In this document: positions 47,860-54,426 of the stretch, one piece after another
Position numbering within the stretch: position 1 is the stretch's first letter
Layout of the letters: each line of letters begins with the position of its first letter
Assembly (NCBI GenBank): GCA_944385435.1
Contig: CALWXG010000011.1
Span: 1-54,426, forward strand
DNA length: 54,426 nucleotides
Direction of reading: 5' to 3'
DNA from: an uncultured Oscillospiraceae bacterium
GTDB lineage: Bacteria > Bacillota > Clostridia > Oscillospirales > Oscillospiraceae
Notes under the pieces: model-generated
The model's input: the letters and a program-made list of their open reading frames with translations, nothing else
Told to the model about the DNA's origin: nothing
The model's database searches: none
Made by a program: the position numbers and the translations under genes

Positions 47860-49077
47860 TCAGATATACAGGCTGCTGGGCATGACTTCCTTCACCTGAT
47901 ATCCCGCCTGGCGCAGACTGCTCAGAATCTCCGCCTTGTGCGCTTTGCCGAAGGCCTCCAGCGTGACCTTCAGCTCCACCCCGGACTGCCGGTTGATGTT
48001 CACAAACTGGTTGTGATCCAGCTTGATGATGTTGCCGCTCTGTTTTGCCACCAGATCCGCCACCTTCAGCAACTCGCCGGGCCGGTCGGGCAGCTGCACC
48101 GAGAAGGTGAAAATCCGGCAGCGGTTGATCAGTCCATGCTGCACCAGAGAGGACACGGTGATCACATCCATATTGCCTCCGGACAGGACAGGCACCACGT
48201 TGCACCCTTCGCAGTCCAGATGATACAGCGCCGCGATGGGCAGCAGTCCGGCGTTCTCCACCACCATCTTGTGCTTTTCCATCACATCCAGGAAGGCGTC
48301 CACCAGCTCGTTGTCGTCAATGGTGATGATCTCGTCCACATTCTGCTGAATGTAGGGGAACACCTTCTCCCCCGGCGTCTTCACCGCCACGCCGTCGGCA
48401 ATGGTCTCCACCCTGGGCAGGGTCACCACATGGCCCGCCTCCAGGCTGGCCTTCATGGAGGCCGCGCCCGCGGGCTCCACACCGATCACCTTCACGTGGG
48501 GATTGAGCAGCTTGGCCAGCGTGGACACGCCGGAGGCCAGGCCGCCTCCGCCGATGGGCACCAGAATCACGTCCACGTCAGGCAGGTCCTTGAAGATTTC
48601 GTAGGCGATGGTCCCCTGACCCGTGGCCACCGTGAGGTCGTCAAAGGGGTGCACATAGGTCAGCCCCTCTTTTTGGCTCAGCTCAGCGGCCAGGGCTGCC
48701 GCATCGTCAAAGGTCTCGCCCTGGAGGATCACCCGGGCGCCGTAATCTTTGGTGTTGTTCACCTTCACCAGCGGCGTGGTGGTGGGCATCACCACCGTGG
48801 CGGGAATGCCGGCGGCCTGGGCCGCGTAGGCCACGCCCTGGGCATGGTTGCCGGCGGACGCGGTGATCAGCCCCCGCTCCTTCTCCTCCTGGGTGAGGGT
48901 GGAGCACTTAAAATAGGCGCCCCGGATCTTATAGGCGCCGGTCACCTGCATATTTTCCGGCTTGATGTATACATGATTTCCCGTCTCTTTGGAGAAAAAA
49001 GGACTGTACATCAGATCCGTGCGGTGAAGCACGCCTTCCAGAACACGCCGTGCAGCCTTGAACGCTTCCAGTGTCAT
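47860..49077 (-). CDS. ilvA: Threonine ammonia-lyase with C-terminal ACT domain
   Basis: The 405-residue PLP enzyme turns threonine into 2-oxobutyrate and ammonia. Residues about 1-320 form the fold-type II domain with the PLP Lys in GAYKIRGAYF (near residue 53) and GGGGLASG (near 180). The C-terminal ACT domain (about 328-400, DRPGELLKVADLVAKQSGNII) fits the short-regulatory-domain class. Catabolic tdcB-like and biosynthetic ilvA forms both exist with a single ACT. ATG at 49077 was used although its nearest strong purine run (GGGAGG) is 14 nt away. Confidence 0.92.
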   Translation of the reverse strand: MTLEAFKAARRVLEGVLHRTDLMYSPFFSKETGNHVYIKPENMQVTGAYKIRGAYFKCSTLTQEEKERGLITASAGNHAQGVAYAAQAAGIPATVVMPTTTPLVKVNNTKDYGARVILQGETFDDAAALAAELSQKEGLTYVHPFDDLTVATGQGTIAYEIFKDLPDVDVILVPIGGGGLASGVSTLAKLLNPHVKVIGVEPAGAASMKASLEAGHVVTLPRVETIADGVAVKTPGEKVFPYIQQNVDEIITIDDNELVDAFLDVMEKHKMVVENAGLLPIAALYHLDCEGCNVVPVLSGGNMDVITVSSLVQHGLINRCRIFTFSVQLPDRPGELLKVADLVAKQSGNIIKLDHNQFVNINRQSGVELKVTLEAFGKAHKAEILSSLRQAGYQVKEVMPSSLYI

Positions 49078-49151
49078 CAAAATAAATCGGGCCTCCCTCT
49101 CACATCGGCGGCCCGGCATGGGGTACGCTGATGAATGTATAGTCAGTCTGT

Positions 49152-49180
49152 ATTTTAACCCAACCGGGAGAGGAAGTCAA
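49152..49180 (-). promoter_or_regulatory. Sigma-A promoter for ilvA
   Basis: TTGACT (49175-49180), 17-nt spacer, TAAAAT (49152-49157) on the minus strand. Confidence 0.7.
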
Positions 49181-49231
49181 TGGTACCCCCGAAACCGTCC
49201 ATTTTCCGGCGCTCCTCCCCGTTCCTTTTTC

Positions 49232-49260
49232 TTGACACTGCCTGCCCCCTGGGGTAAAAT
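49232..49260 (+). promoter_or_regulatory. Sigma-A promoter for the xpaC-telA operon
   Basis: TTGACA (49232-49237), 17-nt spacer, TAAAAT (49255-49260). It diverges from the ilvA promoter about 50 bp away. Confidence 0.75.
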
Positions 49261-49339
49261 ATTTCTGAATCTGAACCTTCTTTGAACCAACCGGCCGCCG
49301 GTTTTCCGTCCGGCCTTCCCCGCGGAAGGGAGCGTCTCC

Positions 49340-50083
49340 ATGGCTTATGTAAAAAAGAAAAGCGTGCTGCCCATCTATTTCATCGGTGTTGTATGGCTGC
49401 TGTGGGCCGTGTTCGGCTCCCTGCGCCGCCCCACCGAATATATCCTGTGCGCGCTGGTCTCTCTGGCCGCCTATTTTCTTGGGAAAATCCTCTTCCCGGA
49501 CCGGGGATTTTCCATCCCCGACGAGGAGGACGAAGAAGAGGCGCGTGAGCAGCCGGATCCGGACGCGTCTTCCTCCACCGCCCCGCCCCAGGCCCAGCCT
49601 GCAGGCCAGGCCGGACCAAAATCCACCGGAAATCCGGATATTGACCGGCTGATTCTGGAGCGGGACCGGGCTTTGAGCGAGATGCGCCGGCTCAACGACG
49701 CCATTGAGGATCCGGTGATCTCGGACCAGATCGATCATCTGGAAGCCGTGACGGAAAAGATCATCGCCGCAGTGGTGGAAAAACCCGCAAAGCTGCCCCA
49801 GCTGCGCCGGTTTCTCAATTACTACCTGCCCACCACGCTGAAACTGCTCAACGCCTACGACCGCATGGGGGCAGCCGGGGTATCCGGCGCCAACATCGAC
49901 GGCACCAAGGGAAAAATCGAAGATATCATGGGAACCATCTGCAAGGCCTTTGACAAACAGCTGGACAGCCTGTACGGCGAAGAGGCTCTTGACATCTCCA
50001 CTGATATCACCGTGCTGGAGAACCTGCTGGCCCAGGAAGGTCTGTCGGACAGCCCCTTCCAGTCCGGCAGCACCTCCAACTGA
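49340..50083 (+). CDS. XpaC-like membrane protein
   Basis: The 247-residue protein has two membrane segments near the N-terminus (about 9-25 and 32-48), an acidic and Pro/Ala-rich linker (about 60-95) and a helical C-terminal domain (about 100-230). This is the XpaC pattern ('5-bromo-4-chloroindolyl phosphate hydrolysis protein'); the helical part NPDIDRLILERDRALSEMRRLND is typical. The gene name describes an old activity that is not understood. It lies 75 nt before telA, the same pairing as xpaC-yaaN in B. subtilis. Confidence 0.85.
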   Translation: MAYVKKKSVLPIYFIGVVWLLWAVFGSLRRPTEYILCALVSLAAYFLGKILFPDRGFSIPDEEDEEEAREQPDPDASSSTAPPQAQPAGQAGPKSTGNPDIDRLILERDRALSEMRRLNDAIEDPVISDQIDHLEAVTEKIIAAVVEKPAKLPQLRRFLNYYLPTTLKLLNAYDRMGAAGVSGANIDGTKGKIEDIMGTICKAFDKQLDSLYGEEALDISTDITVLENLLAQEGLSDSPFQSGSTSN

Positions 50084-50158
50084 TCCGGCCTGCACCCCCG
50101 GTCCGGACAGGCCCTGAACCTTCCCATCCAAGATGAAATCATATAGGAGGAATTCCCC

Positions 50159-51355
50159 ATGGCTGACAAGATTGACATGACCCCGGAACTGACCTTAGAC
50201 CCCTCCGGCGCCGCCGCGGCCCAGGCGCCTGCCGCCCCGGAAGCCCCTTCCCTCACCCTGGACGGCGCCCCCACAGCCCCGGCGGAAGCCGCAGCCCAGA
50301 CTGCCCAGGATGTCCAGGCAGCCGCCCTGGATGAAAGCCAGCTCAGCGATGCCGAGCGGAAGATGGTGGCCGACTTTGCCGAAAAGATTGACATCACCGA
50401 TTCCACTGTAGTGCTTCAGTACGGCGCCGCCGCCCAGAAGAACATCGCCAGTTTCTCGGAAAATGCCCTGAACAACGTGCGGACCAAGGACCTGGGCGAG
50501 GTGGGCGAGGCCCTGTCCTCCCTGGTGGTGGAACTGAAGACCTTCGGCCAGGAGGAAAAGAGCGGTATCTTCGGCTTCTTCCAGCGCAAGAAGAACGAGG
50601 CCATGGCCCTGAAGGCCAGCTATGACAAGGCCGAGGTCAACGTGGACAAGATCTCCGCTATCCTGGAGGGTCATCAGGTCACCCTGATGAAGGATATCGC
50701 CATGCTGGACCAGATGTATGACCTGAACACCAAATACTACAAAGAGCTGACCATGTATATCCTGGCCGGCAAAAAAGCTCTGAACAAGGCCCGCACCGGG
50801 AAACTGGAGGAACTGCGCCTGAAGGCCACCCAGACCAGCGCCCAGGAGGACGCACAGGCCTACAACGACTACGCCAATCTGTGCAACCGGTTTGAGAAGA
50901 AGATCCATGACCTGGAACTGACCCGGATGATCTCCGTCCAGATGGGGCCCCAGACCCGGATGATCCAGAACAATGACGCGCTGATGCTGGAGAAGATCCA
51001 GTCCTCCCTGGTCAACACCATTCCCCTGTGGAAGAGCCAGATGGTGCTGGCGCTGGGTCTGGAGCACTCCCGTCAGGCCACTGCCGCCCAGTCCGCCGTC
51101 ACCAACATGACCAACCAGCTGCTCCAGAAGAATGCGGAGATGCTGAAAATGGGCACCATCGAAACGGCCAAGGAGGCCGAGCGCAGCGTGGTGGATCTGG
51201 AGACCCTCCAGCACACCAATCAGCAGCTCATCTCCACCCTGGATGAGGTGATGCAGATCCAGAAGGACGGCGCCCAGAAGCGCAAGGAGGCGGAGGCCGA
51301 ACTTGGCCGGATTGAGGGCGAGCTGAAGCAGAAGCTGTTGGAACTGAGAGGATAA
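50159..51355 (+). CDS. telA: TelA/YaaN toxic-anion-resistance family protein
   Basis: The 398-residue cytosolic protein is almost all helix. The first 60 residues are Ala/Pro/acid-rich and variable, then the conserved body from DFAEKIDITDSTVVLQYGAAAQ to about residue 385 with QEEKSGIFGFF near 145. TelA homologues affect tellurite, nisin and lantibiotic tolerance, but the mechanism is not known. ATG at 50159 has AGGAGG. It forms an operon with xpaC. Confidence 0.93.
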   Translation: MADKIDMTPELTLDPSGAAAAQAPAAPEAPSLTLDGAPTAPAEAAAQTAQDVQAAALDESQLSDAERKMVADFAEKIDITDSTVVLQYGAAAQKNIASFSENALNNVRTKDLGEVGEALSSLVVELKTFGQEEKSGIFGFFQRKKNEAMALKASYDKAEVNVDKISAILEGHQVTLMKDIAMLDQMYDLNTKYYKELTMYILAGKKALNKARTGKLEELRLKATQTSAQEDAQAYNDYANLCNRFEKKIHDLELTRMISVQMGPQTRMIQNNDALMLEKIQSSLVNTIPLWKSQMVLALGLEHSRQATAAQSAVTNMTNQLLQKNAEMLKMGTIETAKEAERSVVDLETLQHTNQQLISTLDEVMQIQKDGAQKRKEAEAELGRIEGELKQKLLELRG

Positions 51356-51458
51356 CCCTTCGGTGAGCCAGGTCCCCGGCTCATGGCCGGGACGGCGCGG
51401 GTGCGCCGCACAGGCGTTTTGCGCAGGACGATTTCATTTCGCCCAAACGGCAAACTAT

Positions 51459-51492
51459 CTGGGTCCCGGCGGGCAAGGCCCGCCAGGACCCA
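51459..51492. repeat. Long hairpin before the TPM gene
   Basis: CTGGGTCC and GGACCCAG (51459-51466 and 51485-51492) close an inner GGCGGGC/GCCCGCC stem. It lies in the 198-nt gap between telA and the TPM gene and has no T-run. It could trim or stabilise the message between the two parts. Confidence 0.55.
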
Positions 51493-51553
51493 GGGGAAGC
51501 ATCAACCGCTGGAACGGGGCGACTGATCCAGCCTGTTGGAAAGGAACACATCC

Positions 51554-52072
51554 ATGAATATTCTGAAAAAACAGGCGGTGGCCTGGGTCATCACCATCCT
51601 GATGATCCTGTTTGCCATCGGCTTTGGCCTGGCCAAAGCCCCAAGCAATCCCCCCGGCAGCTACTCCGACGGGACGGACAGCTGGTATGTCTACGACGAC
51701 GCAGACGTGCTGGACCCGGACACAGAGCGCACCCTCCGGGAGCGCAACCGCCAGCTCTATGAGAGCATGGATGTGGTGGTCGCCTGTGTCACCACCGACT
51801 ACGGCCGGGATGACCTGTATGAGTTTGCCATGGACTATGCCGAGACCATCGGCCTGGGCCCCTATGACTTCATCGTGGTGCTGGACATCTCCGGGGAGAA
51901 CTACTGGCTGATTCAGGGCAGCGGGCTGGTGGACCTGTTTTCTGACGATGACTGCGCCGCCTATGCCTGGGACAGTATGGAGGATTCCTTTGCCCTGGAA
52001 GACTATGACACCGCCCTGCTGAACCTTACAGAACGTCTGGCGGACTGGTACTCCGCACACTATCTCACCTGA
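51554..52072 (+). CDS. TPM-domain membrane protein without the usual Gly-rich tail
   Basis: The 172-residue protein has one N-terminal membrane segment (about 8-27) and a TPM (TLP18.3/Psb32) domain from about 45 (VYDDADVLDPDTERTLRERNRQLYESMDVVVACVTT) to about 170, so the domain is probably outside the cell. Members often end with a long Gly-rich tail after a second membrane segment; this one stops at SAHYLT. The next gene, 14 nt on, encodes such a tail. ATG at 51554 has AAGGAA at good spacing. Confidence 0.82.
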   Translation: MNILKKQAVAWVITILMILFAIGFGLAKAPSNPPGSYSDGTDSWYVYDDADVLDPDTERTLRERNRQLYESMDVVVACVTTDYGRDDLYEFAMDYAETIGLGPYDFIVVLDISGENYWLIQGSGLVDLFSDDDCAAYAWDSMEDSFALEDYDTALLNLTERLADWYSAHYLT

Positions 52073-52086
52073 TTGGAGGGGCTGCA

Positions 52087-52506
52087 ATGGAAATCATCCT
52101 CATCATCCTGCTGATTATCGTGGTGATCGCCCTGGCGGAGGGCTCTCACCGCCGCCGCTACCGCAGCGGCTATTATGGGCCCAATTACGTCTACCGTCCC
52201 TTCTTCATCTTCCGTCCCAGGCCGCCCAGGCCGCCCAGACCCCACCACCGGCCGCCCTTCGGCGGTCCCGGTTTTGGCCCTGGGCCTGGTCCCGGCCCTA
52301 TGCCCGGCCCAGGCCCGCGCCCGGGAGGATTCCAGGGCAACCGGCCATTCGGCGGAGCGGGGCGCCCATCCGGCGGTTTCCGGGGTCCCAGGCCCGGTTC
52401 CTTTGGCGGCGGCCGCCCCCGGGGCAGCTTCGGCGGTGGACGCTCCTTCGGCGGCGGCGGACGGCGCGGCGGTTTCGGCGGCGGCCGGGGCGGCGGCCGG
52501 CGCTGA
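52087..52506 (+). CDS. Small membrane protein with Gly/Pro/Arg-rich tail
   Basis: The 139-residue protein has a membrane segment at about 2-18 (EIILIILLIIVVIAL), a basic patch HRRRYRSG, then Pro-rich (RPRPPRPPRPHHRPP), GPG-rich (about 65-80) and FGGG/RGG-rich (about 100-139) low-complexity parts. No catalytic motif. ATG at 52087 follows TTGGAGGGG. Codon use is similar to neighbours despite the biased content. It likely works with the TPM protein 14 nt upstream, where this kind of tail is normally fused. Confidence 0.78.
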   Translation: MEIILIILLIIVVIALAEGSHRRRYRSGYYGPNYVYRPFFIFRPRPPRPPRPHHRPPFGGPGFGPGPGPGPMPGPGPRPGGFQGNRPFGGAGRPSGGFRGPRPGSFGGGRPRGSFGGGRSFGGGGRRGGFGGGRGGGRR

Positions 52507-52520
52507 ACGGACTTTTCTCA

Positions 52521-52560
52521 AAAAAGCGGCACGGTTCCAGCTGGAGCCGTGCCGCTTTGA
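52521..52560. terminator. Bidirectional terminator
   Basis: AAAGCGGCACGGTTCCAG (52523-52540) and CTGGAGCCGTGCCGCTTT (52541-52558) pair with one G-T and no loop, so the tip will open. A- and T-runs flank it; it separates two converging genes. Confidence 0.75.
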
Positions 52561-53337
52561 TTATCCTCTGTCTGCTGTCTTTTGTCTCTTCTTCTCCTCT
52601 TCCCTGAGGGGCCGCCGCCGGTACTCCCGGGGTTTCCACTCCGGCAGCGGCAGACGCTGCATGGCTCCGAACACATAGTCCTTCAGCCGGGGGTACTGCT
52701 TGGACAGGGAGGCCACCAGCTCCTTTACCTCCTGTCTCCGGGTGGAGCCATCGGCCGGGCAGGGGTTGTGTACCACCGGCAGGTGATGTCGGAGCGCGGC
52801 GTTGCGGATCATTCCCTCCCCGCAGTATAACAGCGGACGGATCTGCGTGATACCCATCCGGTCCAGATAGGTCACCGGTTGAAAACAGGAGATGCGCCCT
52901 TCGTAAAACAGGGACAGGAAGAAGGTCTCCACCGCATCGTCGAAGTGGTGTCCCAGGGCAATTTTATTCAACCCCAGCTCAGCCATGGCGTTGTGAATGG
53001 CGCCCCTGCGCATTTTGGCACACATGGAACAGGGATTCTTTTCCTTTCGCAGATCAAAGATGATGTGAAAAATTTCCGTCTGAATCAGGTGATACGGAAT
53101 TTCCAACTCTTCACACAGCTTTGCCACCCCGGAAAAATCCATCTCCGGGGTGCCCGGATGCACCGTAATGGCGTGCAGCTCAAAGGGCACCGGATAAAAC
53201 CGTTTCAATTTGGCCATCGCATACAGCAGAATCAGAGAATCCTTCCCTCCGGAAACACCAACCGCAATCCGGTCTCCTTCCCGGATCATCTCATAATCCT
53301 CAATGCATCTGCGCAGATGGGACAGAATCACTTCCAT
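52561..53337 (-). CDS. ttcA: TtcA-like tRNA 2-thiocytidine synthase
   Basis: The 258-residue PP-loop ATPase has VGVSGGKDSLILL (near residue 27) and CSMCAKMRRGAIH with the C-x2-C pair that binds Fe-S (near 106). It likely makes 2-thiocytidine at position 32 of some tRNAs. ATG at 53337 was preferred over TTG 53352 because GGAGGA is 7 nt upstream of it. The C-terminal end is charged. TilS and other PP-loop families are less likely due to the C-x2-C motif. AT-rich repeats lie upstream. Confidence 0.85.
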   Translation of the reverse strand: MEVILSHLRRCIEDYEMIREGDRIAVGVSGGKDSLILLYAMAKLKRFYPVPFELHAITVHPGTPEMDFSGVAKLCEELEIPYHLIQTEIFHIIFDLRKEKNPCSMCAKMRRGAIHNAMAELGLNKIALGHHFDDAVETFFLSLFYEGRISCFQPVTYLDRMGITQIRPLLYCGEGMIRNAALRHHLPVVHNPCPADGSTRRQEVKELVASLSKQYPRLKDYVFGAMQRLPLPEWKPREYRRRPLREEEKKRQKTADRG

Positions 53338-53371
53338 ATTCGGGTCCTCCAAAGCGTAAAATCAAAGCGAG

Positions 53372-53386
53372 AATATCAAAGATATT
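53372..53386. promoter_or_regulatory. AT-rich palindrome upstream of ttcA
   Basis: AATATC-AAA-GATATT is a perfect dyad. It is flanked by a repeated CGAGAATAT (53368-53376 and 53398-53406). Possibly an operator; no clear -35/-10 pair for ttcA was seen. Confidence 0.35.
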
Positions 53387-53448
53387 AATAGCTTAATCGA
53401 GAATATAAGAGCATTTTTTCAGAAAGATAAAAAAGTTCCGATTTCTTG

Positions 53449-53477
53449 TTGACAGCACGGAACGAAGGCATTATAAT
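53449..53477 (+). promoter_or_regulatory. Consensus sigma-A promoter for rplM-rpsI
   Basis: TTGACA (53449-53454), 17-nt spacer, TATAAT (53472-53477); perfect in both boxes and spacing, as expected for ribosomal protein genes. Confidence 0.9.
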
Positions 53478-53483
53478 ACACCA

Positions 53484-53558
53484 TGCTCCGTTTTGTAAAG
53501 CGGAGCTTTCCCTATGTTTTCAAAGAAAATATCACATAAATAATGGAGGAACCCCATC
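53484..53558 (+). promoter_or_regulatory. Candidate L13 leader of rplM-rpsI
   Basis: The 75-nt leader has GCTCCG (53485-53490) pairing with CGGAGC (53501-53506). Firmicute rplM operons carry an autoregulatory L13 leader RNA; the position fits but the structure was not scored. Confidence 0.45.
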
Positions 53559-53990
53559 ATGTCTACCTTTATGGCAAACAAGGGTAACATCGAGCGCAAA
53601 TGGTATGTTCTCGATGCTGCCGGCAAGCCTCTGGGCAAGACTGCTGCCGCTGCCGCTGTTCTGCTGCGGGGCAAGCACAAGCCCGAGTACACCCCTCATG
53701 CTGACTGCGGCGATTTCGTGGTCATCATCAATGCCGAGAAGGCCGTTCTCACCGGCAAGAAGCTGGATCAGAAGTACTACCGCACTCACTCCGGCTGGGT
53801 GGGCGGTCTGAAAGAGACGAAGTACCGCACCCTGATGCACACCAAGCCCGAGCTGGCCATGCGTGTGGCCGTGCGTGGCATGATGCCCCGCAACATCATC
53901 ACCAAGGATTCCCTGACCCGCCTGAAGGTTTACCGCGGCGCCGAGCACAAGCACGCTGCCCAGAAGCCCGAAGCTTGGACCGTGGAATAA
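53559..53990 (+). CDS. rplM: 50S ribosomal protein L13
   Basis: The 143-residue protein matches bacterial L13 ([47 protein letters not shown] and [16 protein letters not shown]). It assembles early on the 50S subunit. ATG at 53559 has TGGAGGA at good spacing. It is cotranscribed with rpsI, 14 nt apart. Confidence 0.97.
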   Translation: MSTFMANKGNIERKWYVLDAAGKPLGKTAAAAAVLLRGKHKPEYTPHADCGDFVVIINAEKAVLTGKKLDQKYYRTHSGWVGGLKETKYRTLMHTKPELAMRVAVRGMMPRNIITKDSLTRLKVYRGAEHKHAAQKPEAWTVE

Positions 53991-54004
53991 GGAGGTAGTC
54001 GACC

Positions 54005-54409
54005 ATGTACAAGAGCAAAAAGCCTTATCACTACGGCACTGGCCGCCGGAAGTCCTCCGTGGCCCGTGTTCATGTTATCCCCAACGGCACCGGCACCATC
54101 ACCATCAACGGCCGTGACATCGAGGAGTATTTCGGTCTGGAGACCCTGAAGATGGTGGTTCGTCAGCCCTTGAACACCACCAACACCATCGGCAAGGTGG
54201 ACGTGGAAGCTACCGTAACCGGTGGCGGCGTCACCGGTCAGGCTGGCGCCCTGCGCCACGGCATCGCCCGCGCTCTTCTGGAGATGGACCCCGAGTTCCG
54301 CGCCTCCCTGAAGGCTGCCGGTTTCCTCACCCGCGATCCTCGTATGAAAGAGCGTAAGAAGTACGGCCTCAAGGCTGCCCGTCGCGCTCCGCAGTTCAGC
54401 AAGCGCTAA
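54005..54409 (+). CDS. rpsI: 30S ribosomal protein S9
   Basis: The 134-residue protein has the S9 pattern: [31 protein letters not shown] at the start and [25 protein letters not shown] at the end, where the basic tail reaches the P-site tRNA. It is complete, with the stop at 54407-54409. ATG at 54005 has GGAGGT. The terminator would be just beyond the window. Confidence 0.97.
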   Translation: MYKSKKPYHYGTGRRKSSVARVHVIPNGTGTITINGRDIEEYFGLETLKMVVRQPLNTTNTIGKVDVEATVTGGGVTGQAGALRHGIARALLEMDPEFRASLKAAGFLTRDPRMKERKKYGLKAARRAPQFSKR

Positions 54410-54426
54410 ACTTTATCAAAAGTGGT

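Noticed and set aside
1-54426. CRISPR arrays, insertion sequences, prophage or integron parts
   Set aside because: No regularly spaced repeats, transposase, recombinase or phage genes were found in either strand.

Overview
The window looks like a GC-rich, anaerobic, spore-forming, probably butyrate-producing clostridium of the Oscillospiraceae (the Flavonifractor / Intestinimonas / Pseudoflavonifractor kind). This is inferred from the crt-hbd-bcd butyrate genes, a complete spoIIAA-spoIIAB-sigF locus, desulfoferrodoxin, Gram-positive housekeeping gene orders (rimP-nusA-ylxR-ylxQ-infB, ywiB-argS, ydcC-alr-endoA, xpaC-telA), a T-box leader and consensus sigma-A promoters. No transposase, integrase, phage gene, CRISPR array, tRNA or rRNA was seen. 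The window is mostly core genome with a few disturbed spots.

Layout. 1-2.3 kb (minus): crt, hbd and the first codons of bcd, with a promoter and a Rex-like redox operator ahead of crt and a terminator between hbd and bcd. 2.4-12.3 kb (minus): a twelve-gene operon for transcription, translation and RNA metabolism (rimP, nusA, ylxR, ylxQ, infB, a GNAT gene, an unknown gene, rbfA, nrnA, truB, ribF, DUF554) with an attenuator-like hairpin between promoter and rimP. 12.3-17.0 kb (minus): a membrane glycosyltransferase, then the unit murI-DUF1934-argS. 17.2-18.8 kb (plus): gltX. 18.8-19.6 kb: a gene-free stretch rich in perfect palindromes. 19.6-21.3 kb (plus): a membrane-bound XRE regulator and a DUF4097-like lipoprotein. 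21.5-29.1 kb (minus): desulfoferrodoxin, mrnC-rqcH, and nnr - YdcC-like lipoprotein - alr - endoA (no antitoxin) - secreted unknown.

29.1-35.1 kb (plus): a T-box leader followed by a blasticidin-S-deaminase-like gene, a broken GNAT gene, a YbjQ-family gene, pheS and a pheT that carries what looks like a second copy of its tRNA-binding OB fold. The last 69 nt of pheT recur in frame 228 nt downstream, behind a run of palindromes. 35.2-38.3 kb (minus): a flavoprotein, a radical SAM protein and mutY. 38.4-42.5 kb (plus): an ECF-type sigma factor with its DUF4179 partner, spoIIA-sigF and a small membrane protein. 42.6-46.2 kb: a VanZ protein (minus) divergent from a GtrB/GtrA-type pair, then a small helical protein. 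46.3-49.1 kb (minus): rpe-recR and ilvA. 49.3-52.5 kb (plus): xpaC-telA, a TPM-domain membrane protein and a separate Gly/Pro/Arg-rich membrane protein. 52.6-54.4 kb: ttcA-like (minus) divergent from rplM-rpsI.

The most promising signals are the PheT domain duplication, the T-box placed 1.5 kb upstream of pheST with other genes between, the pheT tail duplication with its palindrome cassette, the leader attenuator of the nusA operon, the palindromic 18.9-19.4 kb segment, and the envelope-type xpaC-telA-TPM cluster whose Gly-rich tail is a separate gene. Identifications rest on reading translated sequence and gene order. No database search was possible.
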